The notes: generated by a model not told the origin, from the sequence alone. A stretch of DNA of 64,000 nucleotides from Tyto alba (GCF_018691265.1 NW_024881278.1:10540001-10604000), one strand, 5' to 3'. Shown: positions 1-12,958, numbered from the stretch's first letter. Numbers and translations are program-made.

Positions 1-157
1 ACTTTCTATGCTGGGTAGATCACAGCACACAGTTAAGGGATGTGACTTACACTCATTTGCACAGACCAACACACTATCTGGGTCAGCAGCAAGTGGTTTT
101 CAGTATGAGATTCAATATAACAGTGAGAGAAAGTACTGGGATCCACACATGGCACAT

Positions 158-189
158 CTTGTTTAGACTTTAACTTGTTTAGACTTTAA
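158..189. repeat. Perfect tandem duplication, 16 bp x 2
   Basis: The unit CTTGTTTAGACTTTAA occurs twice head to tail with no mismatch (158-173 and 174-189). The lack of any difference between the copies suggests a recent replication-slippage duplication. No function is inferred. Confidence 0.9.
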
Positions 190-468
190 GAGTGTCTGTC
201 TTCCGAAATAGATACATCACAAGAGCATACCACTTACAATAAGTATGTCTTTGAAGTTGTTTTCCAGGTTCAAACATAAATGATAGTCAAAATGAGAGCT
301 ATCCAGAGCAGCAATAGTCTTGCACCCAGAGATTTCAGTTGAGGGATACTCAAGAGTAGTTGACCAAAATTTCTTTTGAGAAAACTGATAATTTTTAATT
401 GCTCTGTTCTCTCTTGATTTCCTCCTTCCTTCTCTTTGTTTCCTTAATATCTTTCCTTCCTCTCATCT

Positions 469-492
469 AAAAAAAAAAAAAAAAAAAAAAAA
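469..492. repeat. Poly(A) tract, 24 bases
   Basis: Twenty-four uninterrupted A residues, preceded by TCATCT and followed by GATGA, so the flanks are short inverted matches. No retrocopy body was recognised upstream, so I treat it as a simple homopolymer rather than a proven retroposon tail. Confidence 0.9.
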
Positions 493-987
493 GATGAAAA
501 ATTTTCCTTGAAGATTGTTTTGCCTGGGTACTTAAGAATACAGTGAAGGAAGTGCAGAGTGTCTTGCTCAGGTCAAGAGTGAAGTTTTTGGTTTTGTTTT
601 GGTTTGGTTTTTTTTTTTTCATAAAACCACAAGGCAGCAGCTGCTGACTCTATGAATATATATTTCTATACATTTGTTGTCTTTATTTTGTGTCTAATCA
701 TATTTTTGTTTGTTTTGGTTTTTTAATATGCAACTTTCTTGAAAGAAATCTAGTTTCAGGCCATGACTACAACACTGGCAACTGAAGCAAAATCTGATAA
801 TAATTATTACTAGCAGTTGCTTTGATTCCCTAGTTGGCTCAGACTACAAAATTCCAGGTGCAATAAATGGAGGTCTGTGACATTCCTTGATATTTTAATG
901 GTGTTTGGGGAACGCACATAGACTGTATAATGAGTGTATACTACTCTTATGACTGCCCAGACTAAAAAAAAAGAAAAATTTGCTTTG

Positions 988-1812
988 TTTGGAAGGGAGC
1001 TTTAAAGATCATCTGGTCCAACCTCCCTACCATGAGCAGAGACATCATTTCCTAGCTCAGGCTGCTCAAAGCCCTGTCCAACCTGACCTTGAACACTTCC
1101 AATGACGGGGCTTCCACTACTCCAGGCAACCTGTTCTAATGGCTCATCACCCACTTCCTAAAATATGTCGTCCTTGTGCACAATCTAAATCTACCCTCTC
1201 TCAGTTTAAAAACATTGCCCCCTTGTCCTATCACTACAGAACTTGGTAAAAAGTGTTTCTCAATCTTTCTTATAAGCCCCCTTTATATATTCAAAGTCTG
1301 CAACAAGATCTCCCCAGAGCCTTCTCTTCTTCAGGCTGAAGAACTCCACCTCTGTCAGCCTTTATTCATAGAAGTTTCCCAGCCTTCTTATTAGTTTCTG
1401 GCCCTACTCTGGACCCACTATAACAGGTTCATGTATGTCTTGTGCTGGGTACCCCAGAGCTGAAGACAGTACTTCAGGTGGCATCTCACAAGAGCACCTC
1501 AGAGGAGAATCGCCTCCCTTGACCTGCTGGCCAAGCTTACATTTATGTAGCCCAGAACACAATTAGCTTTCTGGAATGCAGGTGCACATTGGCAGCTCAC
1601 GTCCAATTTTTCATCCACCGGTATCTCTAAATCCTTCTCTGCGGGACTGCTCTCAATCCATACACCAACAGAGACCTTGTGCTTGGCCTTTCTGAAGTTC
1701 TTCAGGTTCATATTGGCCCAGTTCTCAAGCCTGTCAAGGTACCTTTGAATGGCACCGCTTCCCACAAGCAAATCAACTTCACTGCTCAGCTTGATGTCTT
1801 TTGCAACTAAGT
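988..1812 (-). mobile_element. CR1 non-LTR retrotransposon fragment, 5'-truncated
   Basis: On the plus strand this reads as the reverse complement of a CR1 3' half: GGAAGGGAGCTTTAAAGATCAT-like sequence near 990-1015, then the diagnostic 3'-UTR blocks TCCAACCTCCCT, GCTCAAAGCCCTGTCCAACC and CCTTGAACACTTCC. Further right it continues into the CR1 ORF2 coding end (RT C-terminal part). The copy is about 0.8 kb against a full element of several kb, so it is strongly 5'-truncated, which is usual for CR1. The terminal octamer repeat is decayed at the left edge, and many substitutions are visible compared with the copy at 59768-60852. Boundaries are good to about 20 bp. It cannot be mobile by itself. 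Confidence 0.93.
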
Positions 1813-1834
1813 AATATTTTTTAAATTGCCTCAT
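1499..1834 (-). pseudogene. CR1 ORF2 reverse-transcriptase C-terminal remnant
   Basis: The 111-codon open frame on the minus strand carries the part of CR1 ORF2 that follows the RT palm: GAIQRYLDRLENWANMNL, then WIESSPAEKDLEIPVDEKLD, then QKANCVLGYINVSLASRSRE. This order is typical of avian CR1 polyproteins. Near the start, the place of the catalytic FADD-TKL block reads VAKDIKL, so the aspartate pair is gone. After ASRSREAILL a TGA stop ends the frame where intact CR1 continues into the PLYSALVRPHLEYC-type segment; the following DNA still resembles CR1 in another frame, so an indel has occurred. The endonuclease and most of the RT domain are missing by truncation. This is a dead fragment, not a host gene. 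Confidence 0.9.
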
Positions 1835-4800
1835 GACCCTTGTGATTTAAGAGAATTAAAAAAATTATGAAGAACTTGCCAGAAACATACCTTCTGGTAA
1901 TATAATATTTAACATCCCAAGGCTAGACACATAGTGGCATAGCAAATGACAGTGAACCTATCTCCGAAGACTGGACAAAACAAATACAAACCATGAGAGA
2001 ACTTTCTGTGTGCATCAGCTGATATTTTGTTTTACATAGTAAAAGTGATGTTTATTAATATTGGTATTTACAGAGTAAAATTGTTTAGGTTTTGTTTTGT
2101 TTTTTTTGTTTGTTTGTTTGTCTTTTAATGTCAGTATTTTTTGTTTTTATTTAATAGCAAAACCAAAAGTGGTTTGGTGTAAAAAAACCTCACAACTCAT
2201 TATGTTTTCTGATCAATACAAATATTTAATGAGCATTTTATCTCTTTTAGGCCAGGGAATATATTCACTGCAACTGGGAGATAAGTTTCCGGATTGCAGT
2301 AAAATAATAACCAGCCTGCACCTGAACCTTACTTTTAAAATTAAGATGGTTCAACTGTGAAACCATTCAAAGATTAACATCAGTTTAGACTAGCAGGAAG
2401 ATTTCCAGACAAACAGCAATGTGGAGTTTGCATCCAATAAGAACAGGATCTATAAATGTAAGTTATTTGGCTATGTTGTTCATCAATCCCTTTTTCTGCC
2501 ATTGAAAAATCACCGTGTTTACTGCTCTTGATTTTTGAATCTCTCTATCCTAGTGCTGATACTAGTGCATCCTTTCTTCCTTTGTTTCTTCCTATTCAGA
2601 CTTGTTCTTTTTAATGAAGAAAAGCCAGGTTTCCTGGTCACATATTCCATAATCACTTCTTACTCATATTTTATTTATAGAGCTGTTGGTTGTCTTGTGA
2701 TCACTGTTTTATGAGGTCTGTCTGCCAAAGTCAGAATAGCATCCTTCTGATTTAAACGGACATTTTCTTTCTGTGTTCAAGAGCTTCTAATCAGATCTTC
2801 TGTATTTTGATTTGTCCAAAAGCAAATCCAGAATCTAGTCAGACATTTAATGACATGTTTTACCATACAACATTTATTGCCTTTCTATTTAATAGTTTAT
2901 AATTAGAAGCATCATTGATGAATACTTTAAGTACATTACTATGTTTCTTGACAACCACAGGAATTTGATACAAACACACTCTCAATTGCTACAGTTTTTA
3001 AAAAAATTACTTACATATTTACAAGACCAGTGTGAATGTGTTTGTACACACATATGTGTGAATTAGTGGGAAATTTATTCAGGAAAATGTACTATAATTT
3101 TATGAAAAAAGCACAGGCATAATATTATCATGTAAAATTTTTTAACTGGAAATGCAGATGCACTGCTGAATTTTGTGTAGACAGAACAAATATAATGGCT
3201 AATATTAGGATTGTCTAACACTTTCTATCAAAAGAAATTATTCATATTAGTTGTGGTTCTGGCAAGCTTTCATGACTCAGGATGAAGTTTTGCTAAGGCA
3301 GCTAGTCAATTTGTCATAAAGATATTGTTTTTTCACCAAGCTAAATAATCAAGAAAATCTAGCCCTCTGCTTTGAAATATAACAGAGAGTATCCTAATTT
3401 CAGGTTAGTCTTGTGTCACTGTTATCAGTTATTACCAAGAGTTACACAATATAAAGGACCCACACTCAACAAATTATACAGCCTCTGATGTTTCTGTCTA
3501 TTTTTCTTCTTGATTTTAATGGATATACTAAAGCATCTTCATAAGTTTCTGAAAAAGATGAAGTCTCAATGTTTGTAAAAACCTCAAAGTTTCAATGACA
3601 GTAAACATTAAAACCAGAAGAAGTTAGTGTACAATATTTGTATTTAGATGCAACAAGTAATGTATTAAACCACAGGAACAAATACTGAATAAACATACCA
3701 TGCTACACATCTCCCCACTGTGGAAGGGATCCCAGCCATTATTAACATAAATGAATCACCAGGGCAATTGTTTTTGCACAAAAATCCTTTCCAGAAATAG
3801 CCTGAAGATGGAGGATTTTTATTCTTCAACTTGAGGATCTTGTATTTCTGAATGGTTCCACATACTTGGATATTTGCTTTTGCTGAGATAATCTACTTGA
3901 CCAAAACACTGACTAGCGAAACAAACACCATATGTTTTGCAATTCTATTCTCAAATCCTCTAGTGCTCTTTCATTAGGCCAAGATACTCACATGAAAAAG
4001 ATGAATAATAGTACAGAGATCATTGACCTGGGGGAAATTCCTTTCAGGAAGGGATTGGAGAACTCAAGAGTTTCACGAACATGAAAGACTAGTCCAGTTA
4101 TTTAAGGAGATTAGCACATTTCAGTAGGCAAATCCATGGATCAAATAATTAAATAGAAGTGTATTTCAAAATTCACCACCTGTAACTTGACATTTCTAAA
4201 ATATGATAGATAGTAAGAACAGTTTACACTGGAAATTCAGTAATTTACTATAGTTTTAAATTTCTGTGCCTAATAGTCATGAGAAACTATTGCTCCATTC
4301 CACTTTAGAAGTTCCCAACTTGAGGATTACCATCTTGAATGATAACTAACAAGACTTTTGTTTTGGTCAACCATTTCTTACTGCAGATGATCCAACAATA
4401 AGAAACATTTCAAACATCTGCACCTTATCTTGAGCTTCTTTGTATTCAAAACAGCTATAAATGTTAGCATCGTTATTTACTCTTTAAAACAGAAATGGGG
4501 GAGATTTGGTCTAAGTCACAACATAACAGAAACAGAAATAGGACCTATATCTCCTGTGTCCAAGCCTGTTAGATTGTACTACATAGCAAACTACTATAAT
4601 TTCTATTCTATAAGGAAGATTTCATTACAGCTGAGATCAGGTTGTTATGCTATTCAAGGGTAGTTATAGGTTCGGCATTTTCAAAGGCTAAATTTCTCTC
4701 CCATCCTTAAGGCCCTCTACTCCATTTATTTATCACAGACAAGACACAAAGCAGAAGAGCCCAGATTCTACAATTATCTACATAAGTAAAAGGCCACAAG

Positions 4801-5940
4801 AACAGACTCCACTTCTGGAGGCAATGTATGTGAATGGATACAAATGCATTATAGCCATCAACAATAAAGAACTACCCCTTTGGTTTTCAAATTACAGACA
4901 AACCAAAAGGTGTGAAAAATGCACAAAGTATTTTTGTAAAGTGGTATCCTAAAAAGAAATAATATTGTGACATCCACATTCTAAACTAAATTTCCTTCTC
5001 AATGGGCCAGGATTTATATAGGAAGAATGAGGTAACTACAAAATGTCTGATAAATCTCATGTTAGACTTCAAGATCTTCAGAGCAACAAGCACAAGAATG
5101 TAATGTTGAGTAATCTTATCATTAAAATCCCAATTAAGCAATTTCAGACTAGCTAGCTGCACAGAGAACTTTGCCAGCTGGTATGTCTGGAAACAAAAAT
5201 CTCATGTATCATTCCTTCTGATTACTCTCAGAAAAAAACATAGCCTTTGAAAAACAAGCTTTTCTACTTCCGGCTTTCTTTTATATAGGAGGTTTTACAG
5301 TCTTCCCTAATGCTTTTAAAAACTCATGATTTATACAGAAGGAGAATTTAGTAAAAATTCTTTATAAACACTTTTTAAAAATTGTAAAACATACTAAGTA
5401 GTCACATAGTCTGCAAACTGATATAGCTGGTCATAAATCAATTCATTTTCAAGCCTGCTTAGAAAGTAAACTTTAAAGACTACTCTGTAAGATTTTCCTG
5501 TCTCCAAAATCTATGCACAGACACTAGTAAACATTTGAGTAGATTTATTTAACCATAACAGAATATTTCACCAGGCTTATTTCTTTCCTCCCTTATGCTG
5601 TTTCTTTCATAATGAATTGTCTGAGAATATCATACTGACTAAATCACAAAAGGTCAACAGTCTTTTTGTAATCCTATTTTATCATATCATATGCCATGAT
5701 TACATTACAACATTTCAGAGAATAATATTGGGGGGTTTATTTATTTAATATTCAAGCTGTTTTACCTCTTGCTGACAGACTGAAATATTTTTATCCTGTT
5801 CAGGAAGACTTTCATTTGAGCGGAAAACTCTTTTATAAAAATGACTATCTGATGTTTTCCTGGAACATATGTGTTAATCTTTCAAAGGCAAATACCTAGA
5901 AGCTTTTCTAGGAAACAGTTTTACTATTATCAATCACCAT
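1813..5940. other. AT-rich non-coding DNA, no gene seen
   Basis: About 4.1 kb without a supported gene. A T-rich tract with TTTG units lies near 2088-2125. The only open frames of note (2097-2360, 4430-4663) are short, AT-rich in composition and match nothing I recognise. No CR1 or other interspersed repeat was recognised. Confidence 0.55.
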
Positions 5941-6447
5941 TTCTTTCAGTTAATGTGAATCTATATAGCAGATGACCAACAGCTATTTCTAGACCATTGC
6001 CATGTAGGCAACCCATAGGCTGGCTGGGAACAGCTCTTCCAGGCAAGCCTAGAAGTACATTCACCGCCCCAGAATCCCATGTACTCTCCAAGATTCAATC
6101 TGACTGCACCTAAACCAGGTTCTTGTAATGAACCTAACCTTGGTGGTGAGAGATAACCTTTGAAGAGCATTCCTCACAGCATTACTCCAACAATCAGGCA
6201 TATTCTCCAAAGATTACTCTTGAAATAATACTGCAAGGGAACTAAATTACTGTTTATGTCTTGGGTGTAGTGGAGCAATAAGGCGGGCTGCTCTGCTCCA
6301 CAAGGTGGGATATGAGCCAGAAGCATGGATGAACCCACCACCATGCCCAGGTTATAGGGAAGGCAGTGTCCTTACAGACCCATGGTACCTGAGCATGATT
6401 TGTGAGAGCAGGTCCAAACATCCAGGGATCATAAAGCAAGGTGAGGT

Positions 6448-6463
6448 AAAAAAAAAAAAAAAA
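6448..6463 (+). repeat. Poly(A) tract, 16 bases, after GC-richer sequence
   Basis: Sixteen A residues directly follow about 200 bp of GC-richer sequence (6250-6447) and are followed at once by AT-rich DNA. This arrangement resembles the tail of a retroposed RNA on the plus strand. I cannot identify a parent transcript and see no clear target-site duplication. Confidence 0.5.
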
Positions 6464-6566
6464 TCAACTTAGGAAAATCAAACAGCAATTCAAACTCACC
6501 AGATAACAAGGCTGAAGATAATTATAACTGCAGTATTACCCAGGAAAGGAATAAATACCCCAGGCA

Positions 6567-6690
6567 GACCTTAAATGGAGCCCTTGGGCACGTGGGCAGG
6601 GGTGTGGGGGTGAGCCCCAGGTGAGGCTGGTCAGAGCCATTAAAGCCTAGTAGTGCCTCCCAGGGCTCTGATATTTGAGCAAACTCTTGT
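6567..6690 (-). mobile_element. Possible highly diverged CR1 3'-UTR fragment
   Basis: Reading the plus strand, GACCTTAAATGG, then GTGGGCAGGGG, then CCAGGTGAGGCTGGTCAGAG occur in the same order as the reverse-complemented CR1 3' UTR (GACCTTAAAGATC, CATGGGCAGGGA, CCAGGTTGCTCAGAG). The spacing between blocks differs and the match is weak. A related 28-base block with 23 identities occurs near 63810-63840. It may be an old CR1 or another repeat family sharing this region. Confidence 0.3.
6586..6610 (+). other. G-quadruplex motif
   Basis: Four G runs (GGG, GGG, GGGG, GGGGG) are separated by loops of 5, 2 and 3 bases (CACGT, CA, TGT). This satisfies the usual G3+N1-7 pattern. It lies in the GC-richer patch. 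Folding and function are not shown. Confidence 0.7.
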
Positions 6691-8103
6691 CGAGGAGTAA
6701 ACATCACTCAGGGGAGGCAAACAAATGGTTTGTACCTAAAGCTTAGGGAGGAAACTTCTTGGAGCTCATGTAAGATGTGATTGTCACCTGGACTTCAGCT
6801 GATCTGAAATAATTTATTATAAAAGTGATAATCTGGTCCTAGAAAATGCCACTTTTCCATTTCCTCCTTCCTCTAGAGGTAAACCTCCTGTGACCCACAG
6901 TCAGCCAGTGATTCACTTTCACAATATACAAAAAATACAACATAGCTTATCTCCAGTGTATTGACTATTTTTCGCAGATTTCTGTTGAAAGGATTTGACA
7001 AAGAATTATTAGTTCAAGTGAAAATGCTACTGCAAAAATCCTGAAAGCTGCAAAGGCATGCTTGATTCAAGAACAGTTATTCTGGTGTGCAAGTTACGTG
7101 AAGTTAATGTGCATCTGAACATGTCAGAAGTGAGAGAAATGGCTTGACTGCAGGCCCTAGGGGAGTTTCTGGGTAGTTTTGAAGTCCTAGAAGGCCATTG
7201 AAAATTGAAAGTCCCCCAAGATTTCTCTGATTTACAACCTAGGTTACAGTCACTGCCTTACAGCTCTGAAGAAAATGTACACAGAGCCACTCAGGTCTCC
7301 CTCTCCTATCGGGCAGAGTCCCATCACCCAGAAAAAACACAGAGAGGAGCTAGCTTGTTGAAGGATTGATTTTGTTTCAATAGAAATGGTGGAAACAGAA
7401 ATTAAAAATAAATTTTAAAATCTCTCAGCTAACTACCACTCAAAGCTACAGGATCCCTGAGCTAAGTATTCATTTTATATTTAAATTGCTTACGCCTTCC
7501 TCTGGTGATATCAGAGGAATTAAATTAATGTTTTTTCTTATTCAAAAGGAACCTTGCAGAGAAGATACATATAAGTCATGTTTATTCCCCATTTTGTCCT
7601 GTCAATTCCACCTAGAAAAATCTCTAAAATGTGATCCTGTTCAGCTAGTATTGGAAATCTTTGACTGAAATCACCAGTGCTGCAAGTATCTCTGCAGTGA
7701 AGAAACACTGACCATGGGGAGACACAACTCTGCTCTTCTAATTCATAATCTTGCAAGATCCGTCCTGTGGGTCAAAATCACTGACAGTTTTCAAAAGGGA
7801 AACACTGGGGCTTTCCTGTGACATTCCCACTTGGGGAAGATTTGCTTCTGGGATGCCAGCCACATCTCACAGTTCTCCCACTCACTTCCCAAGATCAACA
7901 TTTATTTCCCAGGATGTCTTTCAAAGTGTCAGCATTTCAGTTGCCCGAGGTTGTGAGCTGTTGCACACAGTGTAATGCTAGGCCAACAGACACCTCTATT
8001 TTTTTAAAAAACTTCCCTTATGTAATCAAATCCAGGCGTTGGACTTGGAGGCGAGTTTCTGGTGGTTATGTGTGTGTGACAGCATCCAGGTGCTGCACAG
8101 GCT

Positions 8104-8126
8104 GGGGACTCTCAGGGGTGGGGGGG
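8104..8126 (+). other. G-quadruplex motif
   Basis: GGGG, a 7-base loop (ACTCTCA), GGGG, T, then a run of seven G that can provide two further GGG runs with a one-base loop. It fits the canonical pattern, though less evenly than the motif at 31995-32017. Confidence 0.6.
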
Positions 8127-11100
8127 CAGGACTTGTGAGGACTAACTTTTGCCATAAACCATTGTACCTTTGATGGTACAAAATTCAGATAAGGCTGTGT
8201 TTTACTAGTTAAAATATTTTATATAAAGTAAGGGCTGTTAAACCCTGATACATCTTAGCTGCTTCAGCTCATGTCTTCAAATAAACTGCAGAAAAATTGC
8301 ATCCAACTGTTTTCTGGCCTATTCCCCAGTAACACATCTTACCAGGAGTTAAAGGAACTGTCAAAATATGTTAAAGGGAAGAATGGAAAACCTAAGTTCT
8401 ACCTAATCCACACTACTTTGCTGAATGAACTAAATATGACCTATAACGGTTTACTCTGAGAAAGAGTGTGAGGAACTGCAGAGTGGCCTGAAAAAATAAC
8501 TTGATGCCACATGACATTCAGTATTGATAAATTGAAAGTACTGCACACTCAAGGGAAAAATATGAACATCCAGTTTATGGGTCCTAAATAGCAGTATCTT
8601 TTTCAGGCTAAAGTATTTAAATGAAAACGTCTACTTAGAGAAATATTTTGGCTAAGTAAACATACTAGAAATACATATAGTTGTCTATATGAAACATACA
8701 AGTTTGTTTTTATCTGAGATACTGTGGAATATCCTTCATTCTATCTCAAAAAAATGAAAAGAAGCTGTGAAAAAGGATCAGTGACTAGCAATAACAATAA
8801 TTATCAGCCCTGGAAAATTCCTATTTGAAAAAATGGCTTAAAGGATTGGGATTACTTGCCTCAGAAAGGTAAAGAGTAACAGGGTTCATGACAAAAGCAT
8901 GTAAAATGATAATTGGTGAAGAGATGATAAAAGAGGAACTCTAGTTCTTCCTTTAACAAAAGAACAAGGAATCACTCAGTGAAAGTGAAAAATGGCAAGT
9001 CAGGATGAAAGGAAATACTCTTTTTCACAGAGTGTGATTTTAGGCTATGGAATTTACTGTCACAAGATGCCTTTGAGGCCAAGAGTTTATCAAAATGTCA
9101 TGAAGTCCTTGTTATCTAATTGGTAAGAAAAGTGTCTAGAGTTTAATAGTGAATGACAAAATAAGGTTTGGAAAAGTTAAACACATTCTCTAGGTAGAAA
9201 GGGATATATCTTATTCCATATTCTTGTGTTTCTATCAAAGATTTGGGTTAGTATTTTTCAAGAACCTCTCAATAAGTTTTAAAGTCACTAAAGTGTTGTC
9301 TTGGCTATTTGCATGAGAATGTGTTTTTGAGAAGAAAATAAGGATAAAGGCATAGTAGAAATGGAAAAGTACTGACTGAACATCAGTTCCACAATATTTT
9401 CAAGAAATTTTTGCAGTGCAAAACTTGATAATCTGGAGATCTAATGGTTTTGTATGAATAGAGAAATTTTTGGGGTAGTTTGCCAGGTGCAGTATGCTTG
9501 TGGAGCTTTATAGGGTCTCATTTCTTGCTGTTTTGATTAATATAAAAATCTTCCTTCTTTATTTCAGCAAAATCAGAGACTTCACTTCTTGTAATAATTA
9601 ACCTTATATGCCACTGTAACTTGTAGTGTATTCTTGCTATTTCTGTCTAACACTGAAGTATGCAGATATCAGTCTGAAAAGTTCCTTCAGAATTCCTTAC
9701 AAGTGTTGTGAATTTCCAGATTGATCCAAAAAGCTTTCATTATTGATTATTATTGAATATTTTTGCAAGGAAACTTTTCCTACATCTTTTCTAAAATGTT
9801 CCTAAATTCCAACACTGATTTGTGATAAAATATATTAATATGTTGAAACACTGAGTCAGTTCTAACATATCCACTAATCTGGAATTATACTTTTTTTCTT
9901 ATATTTATTAATTAATTTATGAGAGCTTTTGGCTCTCCTCAAAGTTCACAGAGGCTTTGACTTCTCAGTATGGTTGAAAAATATCAGGTATTTAGTGCAG
10001 CAGAACATTTATGGGAGCTGGAAAGGAAAAGAAAAAGCTAGTCCTCTTTCTAATATGTATGACTGACTGTGCCTGCCCAGGGACTGAGTGTTGGCACTAC
10101 ATGTTGGCTTCAGTGCCTGAAAATGCCTAGGATGCATTCTATATGTCATTTTCACCAATTAAAATTATAGTAGGCTTCATTCTGCTCCACTGAAATGAGT
10201 CAGTGAGTTCTGAAGAGAGACTCTAAGCACACAGGGAAAAAACACTCACTCAGCATATGACTGGCTATTTTGTTCCCTTCTACAATGTATTCTACAATAT
10301 AGGTCTCCAAGACTTCAACAATGTGGAGAAACAGAATGCATATGAGAAATTCTTAAGAACTGCAGATGACCTGCTTTTCTTGACAACTAACAAAGTAAAA
10401 TGCCTGTGAGGAGAATATGATCAAAACAGTGCAATCATATATTTTTAAACAAAATAAAATAGTCTAGTGTGAATTCTAATGTGACTGATGTTTTCAAGGT
10501 TGGTTTATGAGGTTGTATGCCTTATTAATCTTTAAAATCTACCTCAACATGGATGCATGAAATGTGAATCACTGGAAAAATAAAATCTGATCAAATACTA
10601 AATTGAATTTAAATTCATCCCATCAAGATGCTGAATTAATTTTAGATTTAATCTACATATTCAATACATTGATTAAAAACTAAGATTTATTTGGATGCTG
10701 ATTTACCTGATTAAAGCGGTGAACCAATTTATCCCTAAACTACACAAAATAATGGACAGTTATATAGAAAACAGAGGGACTCATCTAAATACTGTTGCAG
10801 TATTTTCAGTGTATCATGTATTTAGTTATGTTTCTTGAAACAGTTAGAATCATAAGAAATATTGAAATAGAGCCATAGATAGAATATTTATTATGATTAA
10901 ATATTTTTTCCTGACATATGTGTACTGATATCACTGAGTAACAGTATTTTTAGAACAACTTTATTGTGGACTTGCTCACTGGAAATTTTCCATTGTTATT
11001 AAATTTTTTGACAGAAACACTGCCTCATGTACATAGGTGTTTTATGACAGGTGTGGTACAGGCATTTTGGAAATGCATGTGTAGGAACAGAATGGTTTAA

Positions 11101-12930
11101 TGAAGAAGCAACTATTTATTCTTGAAACATAACAAACAAATGATCCCTAAATCACTGATGATATGCCTTAGGAAATGGTTTTGATGGCAATTTTATACAA
11201 CATTTGCCCTGGGCTCCATATCCCAGGGATCATTTTATGGATGGTGAATTATCACTTAAGCAAGGTGCAAGAACAGAAGAAGAATGAAGACAACCTTGAA
11301 CAATGAAAGATAAGGTTTAATGACCAAAATGAATATGAACATCAGAAACAAATGGGTTGAAGTTTATGGTAGTATCATTTTGATAAGAAGACAAACTGTT
11401 TTCCCTGTTTTTTTCCCCACTTCCAGTCTACATGTAAGTTTGAATCAACAAGCACACAAAATCTGTACAAAATTAAACAATACACTGCTGTATTTGAAGT
11501 TATATGTATGCAGTTGTGTATCTGATTTAGAACATTTTCTCTCTGGCAGAATTATATAACTAATTTTGGGAAAAGATCATTTAATAATGTAAGCTAGGAA
11601 ATAGGACTTTCCTTAAAATATTGATATGGTAAACAAAGATATTTTGTTACCTGAGATAGAGGATTCTCCAGTGTGGACAGCTAGCAGCAAAGTACAGACT
11701 AAATTTAACGTGTTTTCCACTCACAGTGCAAAGTTGTCTTTCAAGCCCATGCAAATCTTTTGACCAGTTTTGAACTCGACATAAAAGGTTTTCCCTTGCA
11801 GCTGAAATTAGCAGCTTGGTCACAGCTGAACCTGAGCTTGAAATACAGCTTTATTAATTGCAGTGATTAATATTACATAACACTTTTATTTTTTTTTTTA
11901 CTGAGTATTAGTGTCCATGCTGAAGTTTAAAAAATATTCTTATTGAACTGGATAAGGAAAACTTGGGAAAATCGCTAGGTTTCATGAGCAAGCCAGCTCA
12001 ATTTACTGTCTTTAAGTATTTCCTTCTAGAAATGTCTGAAAGATGTACCATGCAAACAAGCTCATGGATAAAGGGATTTAGTCCACTTGAGATGGATGGA
12101 GTCATTCTCTAGGAAATGAGGATTCTGGTACAAGCTACTAATGATTAGCCAACTGATGATAAATTTGAAGGAGGAGGACTCTCTCTTTAGAATTAAGCTG
12201 GAAAATATTAGTTAGTCAGGTGCATTATGAACAGTTATAATCTAATGGTAATGAGGGGGTATTCAGTTCGGAGGGGGCGTTAACAGAAACACAGTAGGAT
12301 TTCTAATTCTGTGGGAAAGAAGTCCATTAACTCCTCTTTATAAATCACCTCCCATTAAGCTTTATTCATAATACCATAAATTATATGTAAGTACATTCTA
12401 CTAACAGCACAAAAACTGTATCAAAACTGCAATTTAATGAGATATCTTAAAAATTTGAATAATCTTACTGAATTCCCTGAGTCTACAGGCATCCTCAAAT
12501 TTAAGCATATGGGTAAAAAAGAACAAGTATCTTCCCATATAAGTACTTCTATTCACCTTTTTGTTTCTGGATATTAACATAGTTGTTTTCTTTTGGTCCT
12601 CTACCCACAGACAGTTTGTACTCCTTAAAAAAGTTTGTGATCCCTTCTTATTTTTACTCCTTTGTTACAACCATCCTAAAGGAAGAAGCTGACTTTTCTT
12701 CTTTATTTCCAGAAGCCTTTTTCAGCTCTTAAAACAGCTGAAAAAAAGCAAGAATAACACCCTACCATTATGCAATCCTCAGTCAATCAGCAACTGCTCT
12801 ACAATTTTTCGGAGAATAACAAAAATAGTAAAGAACTACGGAAATTAAGTTAAATAGTTTTTGAGTGACCTAGAAGATACAAAGTTATACATCTATTTCA
12901 AGTGACAAATGCAACAGTGTTGATTTTAAA

Positions 12931-12958
12931 AACAAAACAAAACAAAACAAAACAACAA
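12931..12958. repeat. (CAAAA)n microsatellite
   Basis: Five CAAAA-type units ending in CAAC form a short A-rich pentanucleotide repeat. No retroposon body was recognised next to it. Confidence 0.8.

Larger units (their letters stand above)
1..987. other. AT-rich non-coding flank with low-complexity tracts
   Basis: No gene or recognisable transposon is visible. The stretch contains a 16-bp tandem duplication (158-189), a 24-base A run (469-492), and T tracts interrupted by GG near 588-619 and 700-725. Short open frames are absent or trivial. The right edge is set by the start of a CR1 element. Confidence 0.6.
5941..6740. other. GC-richer patch of unknown nature
   Basis: Base composition rises visibly above the AT-rich surroundings, with several CCC/GGG clusters. 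Open frames of about 60-70 codons occur on the minus strand (5961-6170, 6254-6439, 6522-6707), but none has a recognisable domain; higher GC content alone makes such frames likely. The patch includes an A16 tract and a G-quadruplex motif listed separately. It could be an old transposon, a retrocopy or a regulatory element; the sequence alone does not decide. Confidence 0.35.
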
